A DNA stretch of 25,291 bases from CAVPGH01 sp046726955 (lineage in GTDB: Bacteria; Acidobacteriota; Vicinamibacteria; Fen-336), in contig JBKPBQ010000258.1 in the NCBI GenBank assembly GCA_046726955.1, forward strand, positions 1 to 25,291, given 5' to 3'. Positions 8,075-16,326 of this stretch are shown piece after piece. Position 1 is the stretch's first letter, and every line of letters begins with the position of its first letter. The translations under genes and the position numbers were made by a program. A model generated the notes under the pieces. The model was given only the letters and a program-made list of their open reading frames with translations, was not told the origin of the DNA and did no database searches.

Positions 8075-8093
8075 CGGTTAACCGGGATCCCGG
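8075..8093. promoter_or_regulatory. Two overlapping perfect palindromes upstream of the epimerase gene
   Basis: CGGTTAACCG (8075-8084) and CCGGGATCCCGG (8082-8093) are each perfectly self-complementary and share three bases. They lie between the candidate promoter and the GTG start at 8182. They could be an operator or part of a leader RNA fold. A further small hairpin, CGCCT-CA-AGGCG, lies near 8115-8126. Confidence 0.35.
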
Positions 8094-8181
8094 CCTTCCC
8101 CTCCGGTGCTTCGCCGCCTCAAGGCGAGGCCCAGAGGCCGTATCCAGAGTTTACGGAGCACGAGCGGGAGGAGGGGAGCCA

Positions 8182-9360
8182 GTGATCAAGGTCCTGACCC
8201 TGTTCGGGACCCGTCCGGAGGTCATCAAGCTCGCGCCGGTCGTGCGGAGCCTCGAGTCCCGCAAGGACGCATTCCGCACGATCAACGTCGCCTCCGGCCA
8301 GCACGAGAGCCTCGCCTCGCCGTTCATCCGCCTCTTCGGCCTGCGCGTGGACCACGAGCTGCGCGTGATGCGGCCCGGGCAGAGCCCGAACGAGATCTGC
8401 GCCCGCGTCCTCGCCGCGCTCGATCCCCTGCTCGTCCGCGAGGGCCCCGACGTCGTGCTCGTCCAGGGCGACACCACCACGACGCTCGCGGGCGCCCTCG
8501 CCGGGTTCCACCGCCGCATCCCCGTGGGCCACGTGGAGGCCGGGCTGCGCACGGGCGACCCGACGAGCCCCTATCCCGAGGAGATGAACCGCCGGCTGGT
8601 CTCCCGCCTCGCCACGTTCCACTTCGCGGCCACCGCCGGGAACCGCGACAACCTCCTTCGCGAGGGGGTCCGTGAAGACCACGTGTTCCTCACCGGAAAC
8701 ACGGTGGTGGACGCGCTCCTCGAGGTGCTCCCCGTGCTCCGGCCGAGCCCGCTCCTCCAGGGGTGGCTCGACGCCACGAGCGGGACGCGTCGCATCGTCC
8801 TCACGACGCACCGGCGCGAGAGCTTCGGGGCGAAGCTCGTGGAGAACCTCCGCGTCCTGCGCCGCTTCCTGGACGAGAGAAAGGACACGACGCTCGTCTT
8901 CCCCGTGCACCCGAACCCCGTCGTGGTGGAGGCGGCGCGCACGGTTCTCTCCGCGCATCCGCGCATCCACCTCCTCGACGCGCTGCCCTACGAGGACTTC
9001 CTGCAGCTGCTCTCCCACGCCTTCCTCGTCGTCTCCGACTCGGGAGGCGTGCAGGAGGAGGCTCCCACGCTCGGGCGCCCGCTCATCGTCCTCCGGGAGA
9101 ACACCGAGCGCCCCGAGGGGCTCGAGCGCGGCAACTCGCGCCTCGCCGGCAGTCCCGCCCGGCTCGACACCCTCCTCCACGAGGCGTTCGCTCCCGGCTC
9201 GTGGGCGGAGACCGCGCGCCGCGTGGAGAACCCCTTCGGCCGGGGAGACGCCGCGGAGCGCATCGCGGAGGTGCTGTTCGAGATTCTCGTCGCGCCGCGG
9301 GTCGCTCGCGCCGACGCCGAACCCGCCAGGAGGAACCTTGAGCCCATCGTCCGTCCTTGA
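8182..9360 (+). CDS. wecB: UDP-N-acetylglucosamine 2-epimerase (non-hydrolysing, WecB/WbpI family)
   Basis: This 392-residue enzyme interconverts UDP-GlcNAc-type and UDP-ManNAc-type sugars at C2. The GTG at 8182 follows a strong GGGAGGAGGGGAG. Family motifs are complete: LFGTRPEVIKLAPVV (6-20), VLVQGDTTTTLAGAL (93-107), GHVEAGLRTGDPTSPYPEE (114-132) with the catalytic-site acidic residues, TTHRRESFG, FPVHPNP, and VVSDSGGVQEEAPTLGRP followed by RENTERPEG. Length is normal. The next three genes encode an aminotransferase, a Gfo/Idh dehydrogenase and a hexapeptide acyltransferase, so it may act like Pseudomonas WbpI, which epimerises the late diacetamido-uronic acid rather than UDP-GlcNAc; the sequence alone does not separate these. 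Its 3' end overlaps the aminotransferase start by 23 bp. Confidence 0.92.
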   Translation: MIKVLTLFGTRPEVIKLAPVVRSLESRKDAFRTINVASGQHESLASPFIRLFGLRVDHELRVMRPGQSPNEICARVLAALDPLLVREGPDVVLVQGDTTTTLAGALAGFHRRIPVGHVEAGLRTGDPTSPYPEEMNRRLVSRLATFHFAATAGNRDNLLREGVREDHVFLTGNTVVDALLEVLPVLRPSPLLQGWLDATSGTRRIVLTTHRRESFGAKLVENLRVLRRFLDERKDTTLVFPVHPNPVVVEAARTVLSAHPRIHLLDALPYEDFLQLLSHAFLVVSDSGGVQEEAPTLGRPLIVLRENTERPEGLERGNSRLAGSPARLDTLLHEAFAPGSWAETARRVENPFGRGDAAERIAEVLFEILVAPRVARADAEPARRNLEPIVRP

Positions 9361-10579
9361 AGGACCGATCCTGAAGCTGCCGTCCGACCAGGACGCCTCC
9401 GGCCGCACGCTCGGGGAAGAGGAGATCGCCGCGGTCGCGGAGGCGATCCGCAGCGGCACCCTCACGAGTACGAAGGGCCGCTTCGTGAAGACGCACGAGA
9501 CGCGCTTCGCCGCCCAGATCGGCGTGCGCCACGTCCACGCCTGCGCGTCGGGCACGGCCGCCGTCCACACCGCGATCGCAGCCCTCGATCCCGACCCCGG
9601 CGACGAGATCGTGACCTCGCCGGTCACGGACATGGGAGCGCTCACGCCCATCCTCTACCAGGGAGCGATCCCCGTCTTCGCGGACGTCGATCCCCGCACG
9701 GCCAACGTCACCGCGGCCACGATCGAGGCGCGGCTGTCGGAGCGGACGAAGGCGATCGTGGTGACCCACCTCTTCGGCAACCCCTGCGAGATGGACGCAA
9801 TCGCGGCCCTGGCCCGGGAGAGGAAGATCCCGCTCGTCGAGGACTGCGCGCAGGCGTTCGAGGCCCGCTGGGACGGGCGGCCGGTCGGACGGATGGGGAC
9901 GATCGCCTGCTTCAGCCTCCAGCAGGGAAAGCACATCACGACCGGCGAAGGCGGCCTCGTCGCCACCGACGACGAGGCGCTCGCCCGCCGCCTGTACCTC
10001 TTCATCAACAAGGCCTGGGGCTACGGCGACCCGCAGCCCGACCACTACTTCCTGGCCCTCAACTACCGGATGAGCGAGCTGCAGGGGGCGGTGGCCGTGG
10101 CCCAGCTACCGAAGCTCGCTGGTGTCGCGGGGCGGAGGAAGGCGGCGGCGGAGAGGCTCACCGCCCAGCTTCGCGATCTGCCCGGCATCGCCACTCCGCA
10201 CGTGGCCGCCAAGGCCGAGCACAGCTACTGGAAGTACGCGCTCCGCGTGGACGCCAACGTCGTCGCGGACGGCGCCGTCGGCCTCGCGGCCGCCCTCAAG
10301 GGGCGCGAGATCGCCTCCGCGCCGCGCTACATCCAGAAGCCGGCGTTCCAGTGCGAGGTCTTCCAGAAGCGGCGCACGTTCGGCAAGAGCCACTGGCCGT
10401 TCGACCTCGCGCGGCCGCAGGCGCTCGACTACAGCCGCGAGCGCTTTCCCGGCACGTTCGCCGCGCTGGAGAGCGTCCTCGTCCTCCCGTGGAACGAGCG
10501 CTACACGGACGAGCACGTCGACTACGTGGCGCGGTCGATCCGCCAGGCGGCGGAGCGCCTGTCGGGAAGGGGAGCCTGA
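9338..10579 (+). CDS. DegT/DnrJ/EryC1/StrS family nucleotide-sugar aminotransferase
   Basis: A PLP enzyme of 413 residues that should transfer an amino group to a 3- or 4-keto nucleotide sugar. The TTG at 9338 is preferred: AGGAGG (9328-9333) lies just ahead and it gives the expected N-terminus leading to LGEEEIAAVAEAIRSG. The frame is open further upstream inside the epimerase gene, but that part has no family similarity. Motifs: ACASGTAAVHTAI (68-80), PVTDMGA (95-101), FADVDP (114-119), HLFGNPCEM (144-152), VEDCAQAFEA (167-176) with the PLP-binding Asp, and CFSLQQGKHITTGEGG (191-206) with the Schiff-base Lys at 198. The next gene is a dehydrogenase that would supply the keto sugar. WbpE is a plausible functional match; the protein is somewhat longer than typical WbpE. 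Confidence 0.9.
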   Translation: MSPSSVLEGPILKLPSDQDASGRTLGEEEIAAVAEAIRSGTLTSTKGRFVKTHETRFAAQIGVRHVHACASGTAAVHTAIAALDPDPGDEIVTSPVTDMGALTPILYQGAIPVFADVDPRTANVTAATIEARLSERTKAIVVTHLFGNPCEMDAIAALARERKIPLVEDCAQAFEARWDGRPVGRMGTIACFSLQQGKHITTGEGGLVATDDEALARRLYLFINKAWGYGDPQPDHYFLALNYRMSELQGAVAVAQLPKLAGVAGRRKAAAERLTAQLRDLPGIATPHVAAKAEHSYWKYALRVDANVVADGAVGLAAALKGREIASAPRYIQKPAFQCEVFQKRRTFGKSHWPFDLARPQALDYSRERFPGTFAALESVLVLPWNERYTDEHVDYVARSIRQAAERLSGRGA

Positions 10580-10580
10580 G

Positions 10581-11591
10581 ATGGAACCGTTGAAGGTCGG
10601 TCTGGTGGGGGCGGGCGGCATCGCCCAGGCCTACGTGCAGGCGCTGGCGGGGATGGAGTGCGCCAAGCTCGTGGCGGTGGCGGACGTCCGCGGGGAGGCC
10701 GCGCGCGCCCTCGCGGAGGGGCTCGGAGGCCGGGCCTACGAAAGCCACGCGGCGATGCTCAAGGCCGAGAAGCTCGACGCGGCGGTCGTCTGCACGCCGC
10801 CGGCCAGCCACCCCGACATCTGCCGCGACCTCCTGAAGAAGCGCGTGCACGTGCTGTGCGAGAAGCCGCTCGCCATCACCTCCGCGAGCGCCGTCGCCAT
10901 GCTGGACGCCGCGCACGCGAGCGGGGCCAAGCTCATGATGGCCTCGAAGTTCCGCTACGCGGAGGACGTGATCCGGGCCAAGAGCATCGTCACCTCGGGC
11001 ATCCTCGGCGAGATCACGCTCTTCGAGAACGCCTTCACCTCGCGCGTCGACATGTCGTCGCGCTGGAACTCGCGGGCGGACATCAGCGGAGGAGGGGTGC
11101 TCATCGACAACGGGACGCACTCCGTGGACCTCATGCGCTACTTCCTCGGCCCCCTCGCCGACCTCCAGGTCTGGGAGGGGAAGCGCTCGCAGGGGCTCGC
11201 CGTCGAGGAGACCGTCCGGATCTTCGTGCGCAGCCAGGGCGGCGTCCTCGGGAGCATCGACCTGTCCTGGACGATCGACAAGGAGCTCGACACCTACCTC
11301 AACATCTACGGCTCGCACGGCACGGTTTCGGTCGGCTGGAAGCAGTCGCGCTACCGCCAGTCCTCGACCCGCGACTGGGTCGTCTTCGGCAAGGGCTACG
11401 ACAAGCTCCAGGCGTTCCGCGCCCAGCTCCGGAACTTCTGCGGGGTCGTGCGCGGCGAGGAGATGCCGCTGAGCACGCCCGAGGACGCGCTCGCCTCCGT
11501 GGAGGCGGTGGAGTCCGCCTACGAGGCGCTCCGCGAGAACCACTGGCGGGCGGTGGCGAACGGCAAGCACCTGGCGGGAAAGCCGGCGTGA
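10581..11591 (+). CDS. Gfo/Idh/MocA-family nucleotide-sugar dehydrogenase (WbpB/WlbA-like)
   Basis: A 336-residue NAD-dependent oxidoreductase. The Rossmann signature is VGLVGAGGIAQAY (6-18), the family CEKPLA motif sits at 93-98 with its catalytic-site Lys, and the substrate-domain motif GGGVLIDNGTHSVDLMRYFLG (170-190) contains the conserved His. The ATG at 10581 starts one base after the preceding TGA and follows AAGGGGAG. The next gene starts inside its stop codon (GTGA), so the three are translated together. Beside an aminotransferase, an acyltransferase and an epimerase, it most likely oxidises C3 of a UDP-GlcNAc-uronic acid, as WbpB/WlbA do; this pathway role is inference from neighbours. 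Other family members act on inositols or hexose derivatives. Confidence 0.88.
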   Translation: MEPLKVGLVGAGGIAQAYVQALAGMECAKLVAVADVRGEAARALAEGLGGRAYESHAAMLKAEKLDAAVVCTPPASHPDICRDLLKKRVHVLCEKPLAITSASAVAMLDAAHASGAKLMMASKFRYAEDVIRAKSIVTSGILGEITLFENAFTSRVDMSSRWNSRADISGGGVLIDNGTHSVDLMRYFLGPLADLQVWEGKRSQGLAVEETVRIFVRSQGGVLGSIDLSWTIDKELDTYLNIYGSHGTVSVGWKQSRYRQSSTRDWVVFGKGYDKLQAFRAQLRNFCGVVRGEEMPLSTPEDALASVEAVESAYEALRENHWRAVANGKHLAGKPA

Positions 11592-12223
11592 CCACGGCCG
11601 TCAAGGCTCCCTCCGTCCACCCCACGGCGCTCGTCGAGGAGGGCGTCGAGATCGGGCCGGGGAGCGCGATCTGGGACAGCGTGCACATCCGCCGGGGGGC
11701 GCGCCTCGGCGAGGAGTGCATCGTCGGCGAGAAGACCTACATCGCCTACGACGTGCGGATCGGCCACCGCGTGAAGATCAACGCCATGGTCTACGTCTGC
11801 GCGGCAGTGACGCTCGAGGACGGCGTCATGGTCAGCGCGGGGACGATCTTCACGAACGACCGCTTCCCGCGCGCGACGACCACCGACCTCCGGCACCTGC
11901 GCCCGTCCGCTCCGGACGAGCACACGCGGCCCACGCGCGTGCGCGAGGGAGCGACGATCGGGGCCGGGTGCACGATCGGCAACGACCTCGAGATCGGCCG
12001 CTTCGCCATGGTGGGCATGGGTTCCGTCGTCACGAAGTCGGTGCCGGACTTCCACCTCGTGCTCGGCCACCCCGCGGCCACCGTGGGCTGCGTCTGCCGC
12101 TGCGGGCATCTCCTCGCGCGGTGGACGGAGAAGCCGGACGCCTTTTCCGCCGAGTGCGGCGCTTGCGGCCTCCGCTACGCGATCGAGGCCCGCGTCGTTC
12201 GCGAGCTCGCCCCCCCGGGCTGA
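11588..12223 (+). CDS. Hexapeptide-repeat N-acetyltransferase (WbpD-like) with C-terminal zinc ribbon
   Basis: A 211-residue left-handed beta-helix acyltransferase. It begins HPTALVEEGVEIGPGSAIWDSVHI (11-34), keeps hexapeptide turns to about 165 (IGPGSA, LGEECIVG, IGHRVKI, IGAGCTIGNDLEIG), and has the WbpD-type inserted loop FTNDRFPRA (88-96). It should acetylate the amino group placed by the aminotransferase, making the 2,3-diacetamido sugar. The C-terminus carries Cys at 168, 170, 172 and then 190, 193 (CVCRC ... CGACG), a likely zinc ribbon that the short WbpD enzyme lacks. The GTG at 11588 overlaps the upstream TGA by 3 bp within GTGA. Family call is firm; the exact acyl acceptor is inferred from the operon. 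Confidence 0.87.
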   Translation: MTTAVKAPSVHPTALVEEGVEIGPGSAIWDSVHIRRGARLGEECIVGEKTYIAYDVRIGHRVKINAMVYVCAAVTLEDGVMVSAGTIFTNDRFPRATTTDLRHLRPSAPDEHTRPTRVREGATIGAGCTIGNDLEIGRFAMVGMGSVVTKSVPDFHLVLGHPAATVGCVCRCGHLLARWTEKPDAFSAECGACGLRYAIEARVVRELAPPG

Positions 12224-12229
12224 CGTCGG

Positions 12230-13555
12230 GTGGAGCGGTGGGGGATCGTGGGGGGAGGGCTCCTGGGAATGACCCTCGCCCATCGGCTGGCCCAGGGCGG
12301 CCGGTCGGTCACGCTCTACGAGGCCTCGGACGAGCTCGGAGGGCTCGCCGCTCCCTGGCGTCTGGACGACGTCGTCTGGGACCGCCACTATCACGTGACG
12401 CTGCTCTCGGACCGGCATCTGCGCGCGCTCCTCGCGGAGCTCGGGCTGGAGCAGGAGATGGAGTGGGCGGTGACGCGCACGGGCTTCTTCACCGACGGTC
12501 GGATGCTGTCGCTGTCGAACAGCCTGGAGTTCCTCCGCTTCCCGCCCCTCGGTCTCGTGGGCAAGGCCCGCCTCGCCGCCACCATCCTCCATGCGGCGCG
12601 CGTGAAGGACTGGAGGAAGCTCGAGCGGGAAACCGTCGAGTCGTGGCTGCGGCGGTGGTCGGGCAACGGCACCTTCGAGAAGATCTGGCGGCCGCTGCTG
12701 CGCTCGAAGCTCGGGGAGAGCTACCGCGAGACGTCCGCCGCCTTCATCTGGGCGACGATCGCGCGCATGTACGAGGCGCGCCGCTCCGGCCTGAAAAAGG
12801 AGATGTTCGGCTACGTGCCCGGCGGCTACGCCCGCATACTCGGCGGGTTCCGGCAGGCGCTGGAGAAGGAAGGCGTCGCGCTGCGCCTGGGCGAGGCCAC
12901 GCGGACGGTCGCCGCCGAGCCCGGAAAAGTCGTGGTGGACACCGCCAAGGGCCGCGAGCGCTTCGACCAGGTCGTGCTCACCGTTCCCGCGCCCCTCGTC
13001 CCGGAGATCTGCCCCGCGCTTTCCGAGCCCGAGAAGGCGCTCTACCACGGCGTGCGCTACCAGGGCATCGTCTGCGCGTCGCTCCTCCTCGAAGCGCCGC
13101 TCTCCCCGTACTACGTCACGAACATCACCGACTCCGGCCTTCCCTTCACGGCCGTGATCGACATGGGCAACGTCGTCGACCGGCGCCACTTCGGCGGGCG
13201 CGCGCTCGTCTACCTCCCGAAGTACGCGGCCGCGGACGAGGCGATCTTCGCGAAGACCGACGACGAGATCCGCGACGAGTTCCTCTCGGGAGTGACGCGG
13301 ATGCACCGGCGGTTCGATCCCGCGAGCGTCCTCTGCTTCCGCGTCTCGCGCGTGAAGCACGTCTTCGCCCTCACGACGCTCGGCTACTCGGATCGCCTTC
13401 CCCCGCCGACGACGTCGCTTCCCGGCGTGCACGCCGTGACCTCGGCCCACATCCTCAACAACACGCTGAACGTGAACGCGACGGTGAAGCTCGCCAACGC
13501 CGCCGCGGCCGGCCTCCTGTCCCCCGAGCGGCGGGCGACGCTCCCGGCCTGGTGA
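12230..13555 (+). CDS. FAD/NAD(P)-dependent amine-oxidase-like oxidoreductase
   Basis: A 441-residue flavoprotein of the protoporphyrinogen oxidase/phytoene desaturase-like class (COG1232). The FAD dinucleotide-binding motif is WGIVGGGLLGMTLAHRLAQ (4-22) with Glu at 31 for the ribose and LGGL at 36-39. The family GGxxxI-type motif appears as VPGGYARILGGFRQAL, and the C-terminal FAD contact region is near GVHAVTSAHILNNTLNVNATV. The GTG at 12230 follows the previous stop by 6 bp; the ribosome binding site is weak. The operon suggests that it works on a sugar or lipid-linked sugar. UDP-galactopyranose mutase is a related fold, but I see no clear mutase signature. Substrate unknown; distant relatives are common beside deacetylases in polysaccharide loci. 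Confidence 0.75.
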   Translation: MERWGIVGGGLLGMTLAHRLAQGGRSVTLYEASDELGGLAAPWRLDDVVWDRHYHVTLLSDRHLRALLAELGLEQEMEWAVTRTGFFTDGRMLSLSNSLEFLRFPPLGLVGKARLAATILHAARVKDWRKLERETVESWLRRWSGNGTFEKIWRPLLRSKLGESYRETSAAFIWATIARMYEARRSGLKKEMFGYVPGGYARILGGFRQALEKEGVALRLGEATRTVAAEPGKVVVDTAKGRERFDQVVLTVPAPLVPEICPALSEPEKALYHGVRYQGIVCASLLLEAPLSPYYVTNITDSGLPFTAVIDMGNVVDRRHFGGRALVYLPKYAAADEAIFAKTDDEIRDEFLSGVTRMHRRFDPASVLCFRVSRVKHVFALTTLGYSDRLPPPTTSLPGVHAVTSAHILNNTLNVNATVKLANAAAAGLLSPERRATLPAW

Positions 13556-13559
13556 GCGC

Positions 13560-14519
13560 ATGAAGCCCGCGGCCAGCCTCTCCCTCGACCTCGACAACCA
13601 GTGGTCGTACATGAAGACCCGAGGCCTGCCCGAGTGGCAGAGCCTGCCGACGTATCTCGACCGCGTCGTCCCGCGCTTCCTCGCCCTCCTCGAAGAGAAG
13701 CGGCTCTCGCTGACCGTCTTCGTAGTCGGCCAGGACGCGGCCCGCGCGGAGAACCACGCCGCGCTCCAGGCGATCGCCGCCGCCGGCCACGAGATCGGCA
13801 ACCACTCGTTCCACCACGAGCCCTGGCTCCACCGCTACTCCGACGCCGAGATCGAGGCAGAGATCGCTCGGACGGAGGAGGCGATCCACGAGGCCACGGG
13901 CCGCCGGACCACGGGCTTTCGCGGCCCCGGCTACAGCCTCTCCCCGGCCGTGCTGAGCGTCCTCGCGCGCCGCGGCTACCGCTACGACTGCTCGACGCTG
14001 CCCACCTTCCTGGGGCCGCTCGCCCGCGCGTACTACTTCTTCCGGAGCCCGCTCCGGCGCGAGGACCGCGAGCAGCGGCAGGCTCTCTTCGGCACGGTGC
14101 GGGACGGGCTGCGCCCGATCTCGCCGTACCGCTGGGACAACGGCCTCGTCGAGATCCCGGTCACGACCATGCCCTTCCTGCGCCTGCCCTTCCACTTCAG
14201 CTACGTGCTCTACCTGAGCGGCTTCTCCCCGCTCCTCGGCCGCGCCTACTTCTGGCTGGCGATCCAGCTCTGCCGCGCGGTGGGCCTCGGGCCGTCCCTG
14301 CTCCTCCACCCGCTGGACTTCCTGGACGCGCGCGACGTGCCCGAGCTCGCCTTCTTCCCGGCCATGGACGTCGCCTGGGAGAAGAAGCGGGACCTCGTGG
14401 GACGCCTGCTCGACGCGCTCCGCGGCACGTTCGACGTGGGCGGGATGTCGCAGCACGTCGATCGGCTCGAGGCGCAGCCGCTGCGCGTCCTGAGCGCCGC
14501 GGAGGCGCGGTTACAATGA
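13560..14519 (+). CDS. Polysaccharide deacetylase (NodB/CE4 family)
   Basis: A 319-residue carbohydrate esterase that should remove acetyl groups from N-acetylated sugars in the polymer or its lipid-linked precursor. It shows SLDLDN (8-13) with the catalytic/metal Asp at 10 or 12, GHEIGNHSFHH (76-86) with the metal pair His82/His86, TGFRGPGYS (118-126) with the conserved Arg, and LLHPLDF near residue 257 as the late His motif. No signal peptide or convincing membrane segment is visible, so it may act in the cytosol, unlike exported chitin deacetylases. The ATG at 13560 follows the flavoprotein stop by 4 bp, so the two are coupled. Context indicates a role in tailoring the same polysaccharide. 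Length is normal for XrtA-locus relatives. Confidence 0.87.
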   Translation: MKPAASLSLDLDNQWSYMKTRGLPEWQSLPTYLDRVVPRFLALLEEKRLSLTVFVVGQDAARAENHAALQAIAAAGHEIGNHSFHHEPWLHRYSDAEIEAEIARTEEAIHEATGRRTTGFRGPGYSLSPAVLSVLARRGYRYDCSTLPTFLGPLARAYYFFRSPLRREDREQRQALFGTVRDGLRPISPYRWDNGLVEIPVTTMPFLRLPFHFSYVLYLSGFSPLLGRAYFWLAIQLCRAVGLGPSLLLHPLDFLDARDVPELAFFPAMDVAWEKKRDLVGRLLDALRGTFDVGGMSQHVDRLEAQPLRVLSAAEARLQ

Positions 14520-14526
14520 GACCTCG

Positions 14527-16326
14527 ATGGAACTCGGGCGCGCCCTCGAGACGGCCGTAGAGGCGGTCCGAGGCGCGGCCGATATCCTCCGCCGCGACTT
14601 CCAGCGCGTCGGCGGGCCGCGCGGCAAGGGCGACAAGGCGGACGCGGACAACGAGGCCGAAGCGCTCGTGCGCGAGCGCCTCCGCGCGGCGTTCCCCGAC
14701 TGGGGGTACCTCGGCGAGGAGACGGGGCGAGCCGAGGGGCGGGAGGGCGCGCCCGTCTGGCTCGTCGATCCCAACGACGGCACCCGCGACTACCTGAAGG
14801 GACGCCGGGGCAGCGCCGTCTCGATCGGCCTCGTGCACGAGGGACAGCCGGTCCTGGGCGTCGTCTACGCATTCGCGTACCCGGACGACCGGGGCGATCT
14901 GTTCGCGTGGGCCGAGGGCTGCGGACCGATCCGCCGGAACGGGCGCGCGGTGGAGGCTCGGCTGAAGCCCGTGCTGGGCCCGACGGACGTCGTGCTCGTG
15001 TCGAGCAAGGGCGACCGCGATCCCGAAGGCAACCTCGAGTGCTCGGCGCCGGCGCGGTTCCGCGCGGTGCCGAGCATCGCGCACCGCCTCGCCCTGGTGG
15101 CGGTCGGAGAGGGCGACGCCGCGACGTCGCTCTACGCGCCGGGCGCCTGGGACTACGCGGCCGGCCAGGCGCTGCTGCGGGCCGCCGGAGGAGTCCTCAT
15201 CGACGAGGAGGGCCGGACGGTGACGTACACGCGGGACGGACGGAGCCAGAGCCGCCGCGCGTTCGGCGGCTCGAAGGCCGTGGTGTCCGCGCTCCTCGAC
15301 CGCCCCTGGGACGGCGACCACGCGCGAGTGATCCACCCGTTCGCGCGCCGGGGGCTCGGGCAGTCGGTCAACGACGCGGGGCTCCTCGCGCGCGCGCAAG
15401 GCTGCCTCCTCGGCCAGATCGCGGGAGACAGCCTGGGTGCGCTCGTCGAGTTCCAGAGCGCGGCCGAAGTCGCGCGCCGTTACCCGGAGGGGCCGCGCGA
15501 GCTCGAGGACGGCGGGGTGTGGGACCTCCTCGCCGGCCAGCCCACCGACGACTCCGAGATGGCGCTCGCCCTCGCCCGCAAGATCGTGGCCGAGGGCCGC
15601 TACGACCCGCTGGCCGCGCTCGCCTCGTATCGGGCGTGGCTCCGCTCGGGGCCGTTCGACGTCGGAGGGACGGTGCGCGCCGCCCTCGCCGACCGCGCCA
15701 ACCCCGCGAGCCAGGCCAACGGATCGCTCATGCGCGTGAGCCCGCTCGCGATCTTCACGCACGCCGTCTCCGTGGAGGAGGCCGCGGACATGGCGCGCGA
15801 GGACAGCCGTCTCACCCATCCCAACCCCGTCTGCGGGGACGCGGTGGCCGCGTTCGTGGTCGCGATCCGCCACGCCCTGCGCGAGGGGGACGGTCCCGAG
15901 GCCGCGCGCCGGGCCGCGCTCGACTGGGCGCGGCGCGCCAACGCCGCGATGACGGTCGTGGAGACGCTGGAGAAGGCGGGCCACGCGCCGCCCGTCTGCG
16001 ACGGCGAGCACCAGGGCTTCGTGCTCGTGGCGCTCGGCAATGCGTTCCACGAGCTCCTGCGCGCCAAAAGCATGGAAGAGGGCGTCGTGGCCACCGTCCG
16101 GCGGGGAGGAGACAGCGACACGAACGCGGCGGTGGCGGGGGCGCTCCTCGGCGCCGTCCACGGCCGGGAGGCCGTCCCTGCGCAGTGGCGGCAGATGGTC
16201 CTGAGCTGCCGGCCGCACGCTCGGGTGGCGCGCCGGCCGCGTCCGATGGAGTACTGGCCCGTAGACGTCTACGAGCTCGCGGAGTGCCTGCTCATCGCGG
16301 GGGCTGCGGGCAGGGTGCTGAAATAG
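14527..16326 (+). CDS. Fusion: inositol monophosphatase-like phosphatase + ADP-ribosylglycohydrolase
   Basis: This 599-residue protein joins two hydrolases in one continuous frame. Residues 1-265 are an IMPase/CysQ-type phosphatase with LGEETG (62-67), LVDPNDGTRDYLKG (79-92; family DPxDGT) and the metal-site WDYAAG (208-213). Residues 285-595 are an ADP-ribosylglycohydrolase with GCLLGQIAGDSLGALVEF (292-309), PTDDSEMALALA (339-350), ANGSLMRVSPL (397-407) and RRGGDSDTNAAVAGALLG (525-542), including the Asp/Thr residues that bind the two Mg ions. A short linker (about 266-284) separates them. Both halves keep their metal ligands, so both look active. The ATG at 14527 is 7 bp after the deacetylase stop, so it closes the sugar operon. 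No internal frameshift or Shine-Dalgarno was seen at the joint. Substrates are unknown; a sugar- or nucleotide-phosphate for the first half and an ADP-ribosyl group for the second are family inferences. Confidence 0.9.
   Translation: MELGRALETAVEAVRGAADILRRDFQRVGGPRGKGDKADADNEAEALVRERLRAAFPDWGYLGEETGRAEGREGAPVWLVDPNDGTRDYLKGRRGSAVSIGLVHEGQPVLGVVYAFAYPDDRGDLFAWAEGCGPIRRNGRAVEARLKPVLGPTDVVLVSSKGDRDPEGNLECSAPARFRAVPSIAHRLALVAVGEGDAATSLYAPGAWDYAAGQALLRAAGGVLIDEEGRTVTYTRDGRSQSRRAFGGSKAVVSALLDRPWDGDHARVIHPFARRGLGQSVNDAGLLARAQGCLLGQIAGDSLGALVEFQSAAEVARRYPEGPRELEDGGVWDLLAGQPTDDSEMALALARKIVAEGRYDPLAALASYRAWLRSGPFDVGGTVRAALADRANPASQANGSLMRVSPLAIFTHAVSVEEAADMAREDSRLTHPNPVCGDAVAAFVVAIRHALREGDGPEAARRAALDWARRANAAMTVVETLEKAGHAPPVCDGEHQGFVLVALGNAFHELLRAKSMEEGVVATVRRGGDSDTNAAVAGALLGAVHGREAVPAQWRQMVLSCRPHARVARRPRPMEYWPVDVYELAECLLIAGAAGRVLK

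Noticed and set aside
11519..13801. Very long open frame on the - strand (760 codons) and a similar one at 14197-16218
   Set aside because: Both lie wholly opposite strong + strand genes with complete family motifs. Their translations are low-complexity Arg/Ala/Gly/Glu text, the usual shadow in GC-rich coding DNA.
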